From Formicarius rufipectus (taxonomy: Eukaryota; Chordata; Aves; Passeriformes; Formicariidae), in assembly GCA_013399695.1 (NCBI GenBank), contig VXAU01000683.1:468242-532241 (forward strand): a DNA stretch of 64,000 nt, in the 5' to 3' direction. The notes under the pieces are model-generated. The model was not told where the DNA came from, searched no databases, and was given only the letters and a program-made list of their open reading frames with translations. A program made the translations under genes and the position numbers. Shown here in pieces: positions 26,488 through 38,400 of this stretch. Position 1 is the stretch's first letter, and the number at the start of each line of letters is the position of its first letter.

Positions 26488-26604
26488 TTTTCTTTTAAGT
26501 TGATTGGAGCATGGTGCTAATAATACCAAAGTCACGGATTCAATCTCTGTACACTTAAGAGCTGATGATCCTTGTGGGTCCCTTTAAACTCAGACTATTC
26601 TGAC
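26488..26604 (+). mobile_element. tRNA-Ile-derived SINE with CR1-like tail (TguSINE1-type)
   Basis: The head resembles tRNA-Ile(AAU). GTTGATTGGAGCATGGTGCT leads into anticodon-loop sequence CTAATAA (AAT at 26519-26521), then ATACC, and a B-box-like GGATTCAATCT at 26536-26546. The A box region (about 26488-26505) is badly diverged, so the start is approximate. The tail CACTTAAGAGCTGATGATCC, then TTGTGGGTCCC and ACTCAGACTATTCTGAC, is a CR1-type 3' end ending in one unit of the ATTCTGTG-like repeat. CR1 machinery mobilises such SINEs in trans. This architecture is known from passerines. It is a relic with no coding capacity. Confidence 0.85.
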
Positions 26605-29600
26605 TGTACACACAAGAAATATTTCATTTAACAGTAAAGCCAAAGACAATATTGCTGACACCTTACTCTTCTTGTCCTACTAAGAAGCACTAGTCATGCC
26701 CTGAATAAACACTGGAGAAACCCTACTTTGAAAGGTTGAGATACTTGTGGCATGAATTGAGAGTGAAGGTCAGACCGCCCTTGTGCAGTGCAATGCCAAA
26801 GCTGGAACCCTGACTGTGGGATCTTTGGCCAAAAAAAAAAAGTCTCTGAATTTCTCAAAGACTGCTACAGAGCAGCACAAACTCATAGAGATGCAAAACA
26901 TAAACAGCAATTCCACCGTAAGGGTCTGAATCGAACTGTCACAGCCCTGCTGTTGTAGGCAAGCTCTGGTGCAGCAAGAGGAGCTACCTCACTGCAGCTG
27001 CTGCAAATACATTACTGCATATATGAACCACACTGTGGTGCTGCTTATGTAGTCCTCATGCAGAGTATGGAAACGAAGAGAGTGGAAGGAAGGAAGGAAG
27101 AAGCATGGAAGCAATTGCAAACTCACTGCCATCCAGCCATGCCTTAAGCATCCATCCAGATATACAGGACTGGGCACAGAGGTAGAGCTTGCACCATGGG
27201 CAGGGAAAGGAATATTGGGCTTTGTCCTGCAGGCTCCAGAGCACTCTAACCCCTCAGGGCAGACTGGCCAGTGGTGGAGACTGGGACAGGAGAGAGGGAT
27301 TGAACTCAAGCGTGCATGTGATACAGCAACAAAAGGAAAGCTGTGCATAAATCCTCATAGAGTGTGGATTAAGCTTTACTAGGACATAAAAATTCTGTAA
27401 ATAATTGTTTCTAAAAGTAATGTATTTCTCTTTTTCCCTATGTTAATTTTCCAGTTTTAGATATGTACGTTGACTACTTCAGCATGTTGTCTTTTCTTGG
27501 TAGTGCCTAATTTTCCCATGCTTCTTGAGAGGGCTTGAGCCTACATTCTAATTCAAAGCAGCACTTTCTTGATATCTGACCCTTTCAGCATCACTGCTAG
27601 CGATGCTGGGCAGAGAGAAGCAGGCACTGATCCCACAAAGAATTATTTTGGAGGAGCTGAGCGAGCCCTTGGTATGCTGAAAACTAAACTGATGCCTCTT
27701 GCCAGAGAAGGGTCGCCCTGCCATGTCTCAGGGGACCTGGATGAACATGTTCTGCAGGATGTGTTATCAGCGCAGTGCCTGTGCTTCCACTTCTGGCAGT
27801 GCACAGCGAGGACAGGGATGAGCAAAATGCCAGAGTCTGTGCCTGGTGCTGAGATGATCCTTTTGGTTCTTCTACTAAATATTTAATTTGAACCAAGTTC
27901 AGGGCTCAGTCAGACTGGCTCCAGAGTCCTTGAACACAGCCTGCATGAATGAGATCACAAACTCGGCTCAGCTCATCTCAGCTTGACTCAGCTCATGTCA
28001 CCCACATAAGACAGCACTTGCCATCCCTGCTCTTTGGGAATGAGGAATAAGCATGCAAGAGAGTGCTTGCTATAGTGGTGCCCCTAATAAGTAATTTCCT
28101 TCTATTGTGTTAGCTATTGCTTCTCCTGCTAGATCTTTTTCCCCTCCCCTACAGCTTTTCTATTTTGCTTCCTCCTGTGGCTTTAATAAGAAATGAGGTT
28201 GAGGAAGGCAGAAGCAAGAACAATTGCACAGAAGGAATATCAGGTGTCTGAATTCTCCCTTAAGTAATTCTTAGTAAATATGGTCAAAACAACGTTTGGT
28301 GGAAGCAGCTTTATGTTAGATAGTATCAGCTTGTTATAACTGAGACATATTGCAGGAAATATTGATTATAATGATATTTCACTTTGAACAAAATAGAAAA
28401 TAATGAAGCAACCTTCTCACTTTCTGTAAGGAAATGTTTTGAAATGACTGAAGCTGATCAGACTGGAACACCTTGGCTTAATTTTGGAGTGGTTTTCACT
28501 GCAAATTTTGCTTTTAAATAAAAAATTATAAATGACAAATGCCAAAATAGAAAGTTACATTTTAATTAAAAACATTTGTCGGGCAAATTCTGAAAATAAA
28601 CATTCTGTTCTGATCTAATATGAAAAGACTCAAAATCCCAGACTGTCTCTGAGAGAGAAATTCTGGCTTCTGCGTAGCTCTGATAATATCCAGAGCTCAA
28701 GCAAAGCATTGATCCTGGATTCCTTGACCAGTAAAACTGCTTTTGTCTGTGTGTGTGTGTTTTCTGCAGATGGCTTCCATCCCTCTTTATCGTAGCAGTT
28801 CCCAATATCAGCCAAAAATATCTGCACAAAAGCCTCTGTTATGTCTCCAGGCTTGAATACTGGCCAATGTTACATATATGGAGAATAGAAACCCAGTATC
28901 TCGAATGGCTATCTCTTGCATTATACTGACAGAACCCAAGCTGGATAAAATGCAGTGTGTAAACTGAAATTGAATGAGCCATAAAGACTGAAATTATTCA
29001 TTTGGGAAGTATGTTCTGAGTGTCACCGACGCCCTAGAGATCAGGGAAAAATAAATAAAAGCATTTTCTCTTTTGTTATTGGCTTGTATCTTTGCTTACT
29101 GAACCCTGTGCGGGGCAGCCAGAAAGGTCCGGTAAGGGGCAGAGGACTTAGAATTTCCATTATGCTGTTGCTCTGTGACAACATTTGGTATAGGTGAAGT
29201 GCTTTCTAAAAGCAGTCCCTGCTCAGGACATGCAAAATATGCAGCAGCTTGCAAGCTACATGGCTTTGCCTCTCATTATTGAAGAAATAAAGCTTCTTTT
29301 TAGATGTTGCCACAAAAACAGGTGCAGTTTTCTATTTTCTATTACAGACTAGAAACAATAAAGATATGCATTTTGTAGAAGTAAAAGGCTATTTTCCATT
29401 CCAATAACCCTATGTAATTCTATGGCTGTATGTGAAGCTTATTTTAGGATTGATATATCTGATAAGAGGATTGCTTGTTTGAATCCTCTACAATGCAAGG
29501 GGAAAAGAGTGCAGGTTTTTAGAGTAAGATGTCAATTGAAGTACTTAGATTTTTTTTTAAGCTATGTATTTTTTCAAATCCTCTATCTAGTAGTCACCAA

Positions 29601-32600
29601 TTACTTTCCATTGCTTGTCATTTGTGGGGTAGGAGAATATACTTGAGAAAACAAAGTTGAAACCTTCTATTCATTATTCTACTGGTTTTTGCTGCCTTTC
29701 CTTACAACACAAAGTGGTTTCCCATGGCACATATCTCAATAATCTCTGCTAAGCCGTGCAGGACTGTTCCTAGACAAGGCTGGTAGATGGTTTATTCCCA
29801 GCAATAGTGAAAGCTGGTTGGGACAAAGCTTCCCCAAATGTCTGGGTACTTCTACATCACAGGATCTAAACTGTCTATTGCAGCTCAAACAGATGCTTCT
29901 TGCTGCAGCCCAGGCAATGGGATATGGCTAGAAAAAGGGTTGTCAGGGCTCAGGCATTGCTTTGCTGTGCTAGTGACGACTGTAAAATATTGAGTGGTAT
30001 TTGGAGCATTTGGGAGCTTCGGTTGGGAGTTTCTCACTCGTTTTGTTCAGCTAAGCCCAGGGGATCCCAGATCATGCAATGGACTGCAGAGTGTAAAGTA
30101 TTTTCACACCTCTGGTTTATGTTTGGAAGAGAACAGTCTCATACTGAAAACTTGAAACCAGCACCAAGGAGGCCAGCTTGGGCCTGAAAGGGGGAGATTT
30201 GGCCCTAGAAAACATCCACAAGCAGCAGAGTGACCACTTTCCTCTGTCCAGGTTGCAGTGTTGACCTAATGGGAGGAGGGCACAGAGCCCACTCCACTCC
30301 AGTCTGGGAGCCTGGCAGGAGAGACATGGCTTGGCTGTGCTCCAGTACTGAGAGGAAGCGGCTGAAAGCATGAAATCATACAAGACAGGGTTGTCAGACA
30401 GTGTAGTGACAAGAAATTTTTCTCTGTCATGGGACCATGTGATCATCCCCTACTCCACCCACCTGTATCATTATTGAAACAATGGATGGCATATCTTGCC
30501 TGTATTGTCTGGGTGGCAAATACACTTCAGGGAAAAAAATGAAAGGTGGGTGTGAAAAAGCTTGACTGCTATAATTGTCTCCTATTAGCTTAAAGACTTC
30601 TCCCTTTTTTCTGCACGTTGATCCAGGCCAAAGACAAGAGACTCAGTAAGGAAGGTGTTGCCTGGTGTTGTGTCACAACACTTCCTTGTTTTGTGTCTTG
30701 TTTGATGTTTAATTTTTATTTTTTAAACTGGAAATTAATATTTAGGCTATCCAGTATTGTGTCATTTTATTGAAACAAAATCCTTCAGCCCTTTTATCCT
30801 TTTAATTTCAACTAGGCTCCCTAGGAAGCTCCCCTCAACAGGCTAAATGCTTAGATTTAAATGACATTTCCTTGTTCACAAAAGCAATGGTTTCTTTTGT
30901 GATCTGTGTCACTGGAAAAAGTGACATAATTCTTGGGAGAGATGAGATCTTGTAGGTTAGATTATATTAATCTTGAGTTATCACATGAGTTTTATTGTTC
31001 TGGTGAGGTGCCTCATCTTTTTTTTCATATTTTCATCATATTCCACTGTAGCTTTAGATGTCCATTCAGCAGATTAACTGTGACAGGCAATGCAGTTTCA
31101 CCTCTAGCTTCTGCCTTGCTCCTTTCTGGAAAATGTCTGCCCCCACAGTAAGGACTGTGGGACCTCTCCTAAACCCATGCAGTTAAACAGCCAGGCTCAT
31201 TCAAGTAAATCTTAATCCATTTTGATTCATAGCACCATACTGCACTGCAAAGTGTGGTGATCAAGAGATGAGCCAAAAGCCACCCAGCCGCCTCAGCTAC
31301 AGGGGCAGCAGCTTTCAGGAGGTGGCAGAGTGGACAATGAGAAAGTAGAGATCACATCAGCAGCAGGATTTCAACTCGATAGTAAATGTGTGGTAAGATC
31401 CCAAGGAACAAAAATTAAGGGACAGCAAAATAGGAATACACTTGTTCCACCACAATTGTAATGCTTTTGTCCCCCATTGCCTACACAAGTTCTTGGTCTG
31501 ATGACAAGGACGGTGTTGAAAGCTTTAAGCCATCTTCAGCTCTTTCTTGAATTTTCCAATAACATTCCAGTATAAAATCTGGAGGAGGGATAGCAGCATT
31601 GTCTGTCATATTTAGCAGCTCTGAAATTGTATAACACTAAAACACAGGAAGAAACACACAATCTTGAAAGCTGATAATCCCTGCACTTTGTTGGCTGCAG
31701 AAAAGCCAGGTTAATCCCAATATATTGTTGCTGTTCCTGGTGCTGGCATACCATCTGCTCTTCTTCCTGCTAGACTTGACCGGGTATGAACTTTAAAAGC
31801 CTTCTTATAGGCAAAAATTATCTGTGTCTTCATATTTTACCCTCATGTAAACATGCTTTTGCTTTCCCTTGTAGAAACCCATTTGCTTTAGTGATGTGGT
31901 AATTAACACACAGCAGCAGGCACTAGGGCTTGGTTTTTTAGTTACTTCTGGTAGGGATTTGGTGGACCCTGATGCTTAGCTCTCAGGTGCATCAGGATGC
32001 TCTCCTGAAGGTTTGGCTGTCTGTGTGCCTTGTGCCCAAGGGGTAGACACAGCAAACATGGCTTAATTTTGGCAGCTATGAATAGGAAGGGGGAAAAAAA
32101 TCTTGATGCAAACTGGCTGACAAGCTAGGCCTAGAACTGATGGGTTTATCCCCAGTAGTGGGTTGTCTTTTAACAGAAAGTTGTATGAGGATAGTCCAGT
32201 GCCTAGCCAGACTGCAAGCAACCCATGAATTCCTCTAGAACACATTTTGAATGCAGCTGCCTGGCCAAACTAGAATGGAATTAAAAAAAATTCTTTGGGC
32301 TTAAAGGAAATAAAAATTGCTTTCTGAGAGCACTAGTGCACCTTGCTTTAGGAAGCATCTTATTTTTGAAGTTTTCAATAGCAATAGAACAATTTATTTA
32401 AACTCCTTCTAGCAACCTACAACCCAGTCTTCCTTTCTCATTATATGTGTTTATGACAAACACATCATCCAGGATTTTTCTGTCTATGGAGACATGAATA
32501 CAGCTTCCCTAAGTAATGGAGTAGCCTGTTGTAGACATTTAACACTTACATTTGTAATGCAATTATTGATGCAATGAATTAAATATGGAAACTACAAAAA

Positions 32601-33147
32601 CAAAGAAGAAACTAATTTTCAGTCACTGATAACACTAGAAGGATTCCTGTGCACTAGGAGGAACTAGTACAACAAATAGAAAATCTGAACTGTGACAGTA
32701 TTTCTTGCTTTATCAACATTATGGGAATAAGGCCATAAGCCAAAAATAGATCTGTTTTGGAGCTGTATTAAGCCACAATGTTTTAAATAACAAGAGTTTG
32801 CATAAATTATGTTAAAAGAAGTGTTTTGAGATTTCAGAGTCACTTTACCAAAAAAACAGGATATGTCAGAATTAAAATTATTATCAGGAGATAAATGTCC
32901 CTTCCATCATGTCTATGTATCATGGCATAGTCATTAATGACACAGTTACATATAGATTTTTTCCAAAGGACCATACCCCATTCATCATTCAGGATGGATG
33001 GCGCTCACTTAATCAGCAGTTATTCAGTCTCTTGTTTACTCCATATTGCACAGATGAGAGGCCCCTAGCCTTATTTACTGAACAGTATTCAAACCCTTCT
33101 CTAAAGACAATTTTGAGTTGCCTCCTGGGCTTTTATATTGAGCTCAT
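26605..33147. other. Noncoding stretch, no gene recognised
   Basis: Mostly unique DNA. It holds a GGAA microsatellite (about 27083-27100), short CTCAGCTCAT duplications near 27965-28000, and a TG repeat at about 28745-28760. Somewhat GC-richer patches lie at 26980-27320, 27560-28010 and 29900-30450, with open frames of 95-119 codons on both strands and no recognisable domains. An LTR-like phrase near 29050-29110 was considered and not called. Confidence 0.68.
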
Positions 33148-33250
33148 CCCTGTGGTATCTGAGCACTTTGCAATGAATGCATTTATTTATACAAGACCCT
33201 TGTGAGAATAAGGGATATTATTAGCCCTATTTTACAGATTCATAGACAAA
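33148..33250 (+). mobile_element. MIR/L2-type ancient repeat core remnant
   Basis: The sequence runs ATCTGAGCACTTTGCAATG, then a CATTTATTTATAC stretch, ACCCTTGTGAGAATAAGGG, ATATTATTAGCCC and TATTTTACAGATTCATAGAC. This follows the order of the MIR/L2-type core and 3' region (GAGCACTTTACA, AACAACCCTGTGAGGTAGG, ATTATTATCCCC, ATTTTACAGATGAGG). Such copies are very old and persist in birds at low number. The match is by motif order from memory; the subfamily and exact ends are unclear. Confidence 0.6.
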
Positions 33251-33264
33251 ATTTTAGTTTTCCA

Positions 33265-33390
33265 GTCTGAGGCACCTATGGTCACATTTTTCCAGTGTGC
33301 TCAGCTTTATCTGTTTAAAGCAGAGTTCAAGTCCTGTTGAGCTCAGTTGCAGCTGGAATACTCAGCATTTCCGCAAATGAGGCTCCAGGA
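33265..33390. repeat. Ancient palindromic interspersed-repeat relic beside the MIR-like core
   Basis: GGCACCTATGGTCACATTTT and GTGCTCAGC (33271-33305) form a left arm. A central TTCAAGTCCTGTTGAGCTCAG region follows, and the right part runs AGTTGCAGCTGG, ATACTCAGCATTTCCGC and AAATGAGGCTCC to 33387. Left and right arms are approximate inverted copies around a centre near 33335. The spacing of GGCACCT and GTGCT(C/G)AGC matches the copy at 25061. It is most likely a very old MITE-like or palindromic element shared by reptiles and birds. The family identity is inferred. Confidence 0.5.
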
Positions 33391-33794
33391 ATGAACTCAG
33401 ATACCTGGAATATAAAATATGCAGAATTACTTTCTGCTCAGAGGAAGTTCACTTTTTGCTGTTCCTGGTTTCTTGCCAGATCCATTCCTTTTCCCTGACC
33501 CCCTCCTTTGTCTCTGACAGCTGCCCTGTCTCCTCTCAGACCTGGTGAGGGGAGCCAGGGTCAGGCACAACTGTGAGAAAGCTGGGCAACACAAAAAGGC
33601 ATCATTTAGAGGGTGGACAGCACAAAGGCTGGGATTTAGGAACTTTGCCTGGGCAGGTAGGTGTGGTGTTAGGAAAACCAGTGCTTAGCTGGAATTGACA
33701 CTTTTGAGGGATGTCCAGGAAAAGAGAAGGTTCTGCGATACTTAGCAGTGAAGGGATGAACAAGAAAAATGTAGGATGGTTGCTGAATGGGGCA

Positions 33795-34020
33795 GGTGAC
33801 TTAGTGAAAGGACACAGAGATCAGCCTGGATACAAGGAAAAACTCTTTCCCAGTGAGAACAGTCAGGCTGTGGAGCTGGTTCCTGAGAGGCTGAGCAGGC
33901 TTCATCCTTGGAGGTTTTGAAAGAGTCTTAATGGATAAGCCCTGATAAGTTTGATCTGACTTCTTGACTGACCCTGTTTTCAGCAAGAATTTGGACTAGG
34001 GAATTTCTTAGGTCTCTTTC
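33795..34020 (+). mobile_element. CR1 LINE 3' fragment, plus strand
   Basis: The CR1 3' region is readable in order: GGACACAGAGATCAGCCTGG, AAGGAAAAACTCTTTCCCAG near 33835, AGTCAGGCTGTGGAGCTGGT, TCCTGAGAGGCTGAGCAGGC, CATCCTTGGAGGTTTTGAAA, then GATCTGACTTC and the near-terminal AATTTGGACTAGGGAATTTC and TAGGTCTCTTTC. It is strongly diverged from young copies, 5'-truncated, and its terminal octamer repeat is not clear. The sequence upstream of 33795 may also belong to it but I cannot align it. Confidence 0.85.
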
Positions 34021-35279
34021 TCTCTGAATTTTTCTCTGGTCCCCCAGTTTCATCTCCACTCTGTTTTACAATTATGTTTTTCCCAAACAACAATTCATCT
34101 AAGATTTTGCTGTGGTCTTTTTAACATTTCAACAACACTACTGCCTCAGAAATTTAACTGCAAGAAACAATCCTCAGTCCTGGGCTGACTGATACGCAGC
34201 AGGGCAGGCATCTAAGAGACAAAGTGCTGAAACTTAAGTAAGTTGGACATTTAATGAATTTTTCCCTGCACTTATGAATGGAGAGATTCCTTTCCTCTCT
34301 TCCAGTGGACTACAATGAGGTGATACTTGAGAATTTTATTTGCAGGAAGAGGAAAAGTTACATTCCTGACATAAGTACCACAGTTTCTTTAAAATACGAG
34401 GTAGCAGATGCTTTGCAAAGTGAGGTTGGGAGAAAGTGCCAAGAAAAGAAAGGGGGGAGAAAAGGGAAAATGTGTTTTCCCCTAACTTCCTTTTCAGATA
34501 AAGAATAATTTTATTTACTATAAATAAAGAAAGCTGTGAGACACCACCAAGAAAGGATGAATACTTCCACTAAATAATTGTAGTCTCATGAAGATGTAAG
34601 CAGTCCAGGTACTGCTTGCTATGGAGAAGAGTCTTAAAATAGGTCATGATCTGCAAATCACCTAGAACAATGGGGTTTGTAGAAATGTTTCTGCACATTA
34701 CCTTTGCATGAATAGGATACAGCAAGTACGAAACAAACTGACAGGAAAGAATGACAAATCTAAACCAGTCTCCACTGTGGTTCTCTCAGGTGCACATCCT
34801 GAAGCATCTCCTTGTTCTCCCAGAAAAATTTCTGCATGTTCTCTTTTTGTGTGCAGTACTGTGGATCAAGCGAAAATAAGAAAAGTCCTTGAGAACTTTT
34901 CCATCCATAGAAGGATTTCAGGAATTTCAAAGTGCGTTACCCATAAAGATGCGGTTAAAATGTTTGAAAGTACAAAATACTGTATATGTGTAAAGTGTAC
35001 CCTCTTGATTTGTTGTTCATTTTCTTTCAACCAATAGAAGAGTTTTAAGCTTCTGTGAGGGCAGAGGACATATTATTTTTTATGAGTGTAATTTATTTTA
35101 GTTCTGTACACATTAACATATGTACATACATACACCCAAGCACATATGAAGAAAAAGTTATTCTAAACTGAGAAAAGCCATATTTACCTGAGAAATATGT
35201 ATGTACATGCAGATTTCCATCATTAACTAAGTAAATTTTAATCCATTTGAGATTTTTCATCCTTCACTAGATGCAGTGA
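34021..35279. other. Noncoding stretch, no gene recognised
   Basis: Unique DNA. CCTTTCCTCTCTTCCAG near 34290-34306 looks like a splice acceptor and is followed by an open frame to 34508, and a 109-codon frame lies at 34708-35037. Neither peptide resembles a known family, and no matching donor or conservation can be shown, so no exon is called. ACATAC-type simple repeats lie near 35117-35137. Confidence 0.65.
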
Positions 35280-35412
35280 TTTGGCTCAGTTAGTTAAACC
35301 ACGGTGCCAATAATGCCAAGGTTGTGGTTTCAATCCCATCCAGGTTATTCACTTAAGAATTAGACCTGATGATCTTTTTGTGTCCCTTCCAACTCAGAAT
35401 ATTCCGTGAAAA
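35280..35412 (+). mobile_element. tRNA-Ile-derived SINE with CR1-like tail (TguSINE1-type), near full length
   Basis: A complete head is visible. The A box is TTGGCTCAGTTAG (35281-35293), the anticodon-loop sequence is GGTGCCAATAATGCC with AAT at 35309-35311 (isoleucine), and the B box is GGTTTCAATCC (35326-35336). The CR1-derived tail follows: CACTTAAGAATTAGACCTG, ATGATCTTTTTGTGTCCC, TTCCAACTCAGAATATTCCG. It ends in ATTCCGTG, one unit of the CR1-type terminal octamer. Length is about 130 bases. The A and B boxes imply an ancestral RNA polymerase III promoter. Mutations across the stems argue against a functional tRNA. It is a stronger example than the copy at 26488. Confidence 0.92.
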
Positions 35413-38400
35413 TATTATTTCCTTAGTTGCATGCTTATTGAGGCCAGAGTTGAGATTCATATTAGGCAGCCACCTTGCTTCCAGAGTAGCAGAAGCATGG
35501 TCAGTGCTGGAAAGCTGAAATCTTGCTGTAGTGTCAAGAATCTGTACAACCTCTCTACGTCACTCTTCTGACATTAGTATTTGTTCATGAACAATTGGAG
35601 GGCATTGGTCTTGAAGTGCACATATATGTGAGTCAAATGAGATTGTTGGAATCTAGATGGAGCTGCTAAACCTCAACTGCTCACCAAACAACCAAAACAT
35701 TCAAGTTTTGGGCAATATAATCTTTGCCAACAGCCTCAGGTTTTAAAATTTTCATCTCTGGTCACCACGAGAGGTGATGGTCCCCTTTTTAGCCCCATGC
35801 TGCCCACAGGAAATAAGCTGGGAGATCACTTTGTCCCCTTCTCAGGTGGTTTCCCAATCTCATGCTGAGCCATGCCCTTCAACAGCCAGGAGATGAATGA
35901 ATGCATAGATGTCACAGCAGGCTTAATCCCTGCAACTTTAATTTCCTTCACCTTTATAGACTAGAAAAAGGAAGATGTAACTTCCTAACTCTTCTCTCTC
36001 TCCTTTTTTTTTTTTTAAGGGAGTGAATCCTGTGGCTTTAGGGGATGGTCTTCATTGATGTAACTTTCTATTTACTATTGAAAAAAGAAAGCTTTAGGTT
36101 TATTGGAATCATTCAGTGAAAAAGCACTGAAAAAGCAGGTCATCCTCCTATCTCTCATTTCCTCTGCTTCTTTTCTACCCCTTCATGTAGTTTGAAGGGA
36201 CTTTTTGACATCAGCTCTTCAATTTGGGGCTGTTCTTGGCACTAATTTTTAGTTTCACTGGGAGCATTTGAACTCTTGAATAGCAAGTCTCTTATCTTCA
36301 CCACACCAAGTAGTTACTGCTACAAAAGAGGTGAGAGATAGAGAGAGGCACCTGGTACTTCCCAGATGAGGCCACTGTTGATATTAACCTACCTTTTTTA
36401 CAGAACAGTTAGTCATGCATTAGGGCCAAAACAAGCTTTATTTATCTGAGTTAGAAGAAATAAATAAAAATTGAGAACAAATAGAGAGTAGTCATTGACA
36501 GTCAGTTGGTACCTAATGAATCGTATTCTTGGGTTAGCACAGACTCTTATGTTTACTGAATAACATTTTTCCTAAGTGCAGTTGCTCTTGGAGACTTCTG
36601 TGATGGTTCTAACTCTGTGATTATAACCCTTTCTATCTCTTAAGCCTCTTCGTTTCCTGCTTGGTAATTTTGCATCTTTAGAGAAGTCAAAGGAAAAGAT
36701 CTATTTCAATAACAAGAGGGAAGCATCATGTGCAATAGCAAAAGTCTCTGACACGCGGCTTCCTAAACCTGTGGCCTCATAGCAAGTTTATGATTTTGGG
36801 TGAGATAGCCTTATAGTTTGTCAGACCTTCCTGGTGACTTGGTATGGACACTTGTGGGGATTTTTGTTTCTAAAGTTCACCAAAACATTAAAGTATTTGG
36901 GGCATAATTATCTGGTCCAAACTTGCTGTGCTGTTTGTTGCTTCACTTGGTCCAAGGTTGTTAAACTAGGGACAGGGCTGGTGTGGGATGTCACTGCAAA
37001 GATGAAGGCTCTGGAAGATGCAGATGTTGGAGAAAAGAAAAAGCTCTGGTAAAGATGCTGCTGTTTCTTTAAATGGAAGGTAGGAGAGAGAAGGAAAGGT
37101 TTTTAAGTGGAGTCTGTGCAGTGAAGGGAAAAAAGATTTGCAGTAGTTTTCAGTGGTAATCTTCTTTTTTTAACAAACTACTTTGTCCAGTTCAGAAGAA
37201 ACGATGAATAAGAAGGGGTGGGATGGAAGTATAGAAAGCAATGAATGCAAGAGAAAAGGTAAATCAGTTATGCCTACTTACTGTAGTACAAACATACAAG
37301 ATAACAGGATATTGGAAATGTGTCTGTCAAAGCAAAGAAACCAGGGAGAAAGGGCAAATACAAGTGAGAGTTACCTATTTTCTAAGTTCAGTATCCATGA
37401 AAGCATTCATGAACAAGCAGAGACTGTTATTTTTAAGGTGTGCAATATAGTTGTTGCACTTCTCTTCAATGCCGGGGCAGAGGTGACTGGGACTTGTAAA
37501 GGGACGAAAGTGCACCAACTCAAGGTGACAAATCAATTGTTTAGCTCCATTCAAAGCCCATACATGCCACAAAGCCAAAGAGGATGTGAGTGACATCTTT
37601 GTAACATGGTAATCCAAGGCCCCTCCACCAGCCCTTGCAGGTACAGGTAGTCTGCTGAACCCTGGCTTTGAGAGAGATGTGCGCTTCAAGGTGAACTGCT
37701 GGGGAAGCTGGAAACCATGCTGTGAAGTCAGCAGTCCCACACATCCCCATGAAAGGCTGTTCTTGGGCAGAGTAGAAAAAGGTCCTAACCATGCATCAGA
37801 GAGGGAAGGAATCTGAGTATCGAGACTACTTGCTTGGGCTGGGGCTCTATCTCCATGCTACCTTATGCTTCAATTCAGCTTTCATGGGATGCATCCTGCA
37901 GCTTCCACAAAGTCCTTGTCCAGTTTGACAACATCAGCTGACAAAGGGCAGAGGGTTGTTGGGGAATTGCTGCTTCTGCAGACCCTTGATCTGAAAGGCA
38001 GTGAGTGAGATGCTGCACAGAGGGCCCAAAAGGGAGTAGATCTTCATAGAGATGACATTTCACTTTATGGGAAGCATAAGGAAGGACATGATGTAATTAC
38101 TTCTGGGTGTTATCTTAAAGGCTCCTGGACTCCAGTGGAATGAAGAAAAACATACTCTTAGAAGTGCAGTAGTGGCATTTAAGCTATATCACTGTTGAAT
38201 ATGGCTGGGGAGCAGATCAGCACTGACACTTTTTTTCTGAAAACCTTGACCCAAGATTTAGGATGTTCTTGAAATGGATGCTTAGAGAAATAAAGAGCTC
38301 AGAAATTACGCTACTTGGGAGCTTCGATTGGAAGAAATTACAATCAGTAACATAACTTTTGGTAAGACAGGTTCTTTTTGGTTCAAACCCCTTCTGCTAC

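Noticed and set aside
29020..29150. LTR-like phrase with AATAAATAAAAGC followed by TTATTGGCTTG and a GTGCGGGGC segment
   Set aside because: No matching second LTR, primer-binding site, target duplication or retroviral frame could be seen.
31360..31385. MIR-like phrase (CAGCAGGATTTCAACTC)
   Set aside because: An isolated word match with no supporting order of MIR blocks.
38360..38400. B-box-like GGTTCAAACCCC suggesting a tRNA or SINE
   Set aside because: No A box, anticodon stem or acceptor pairing at the right distance upstream, and no tail downstream.
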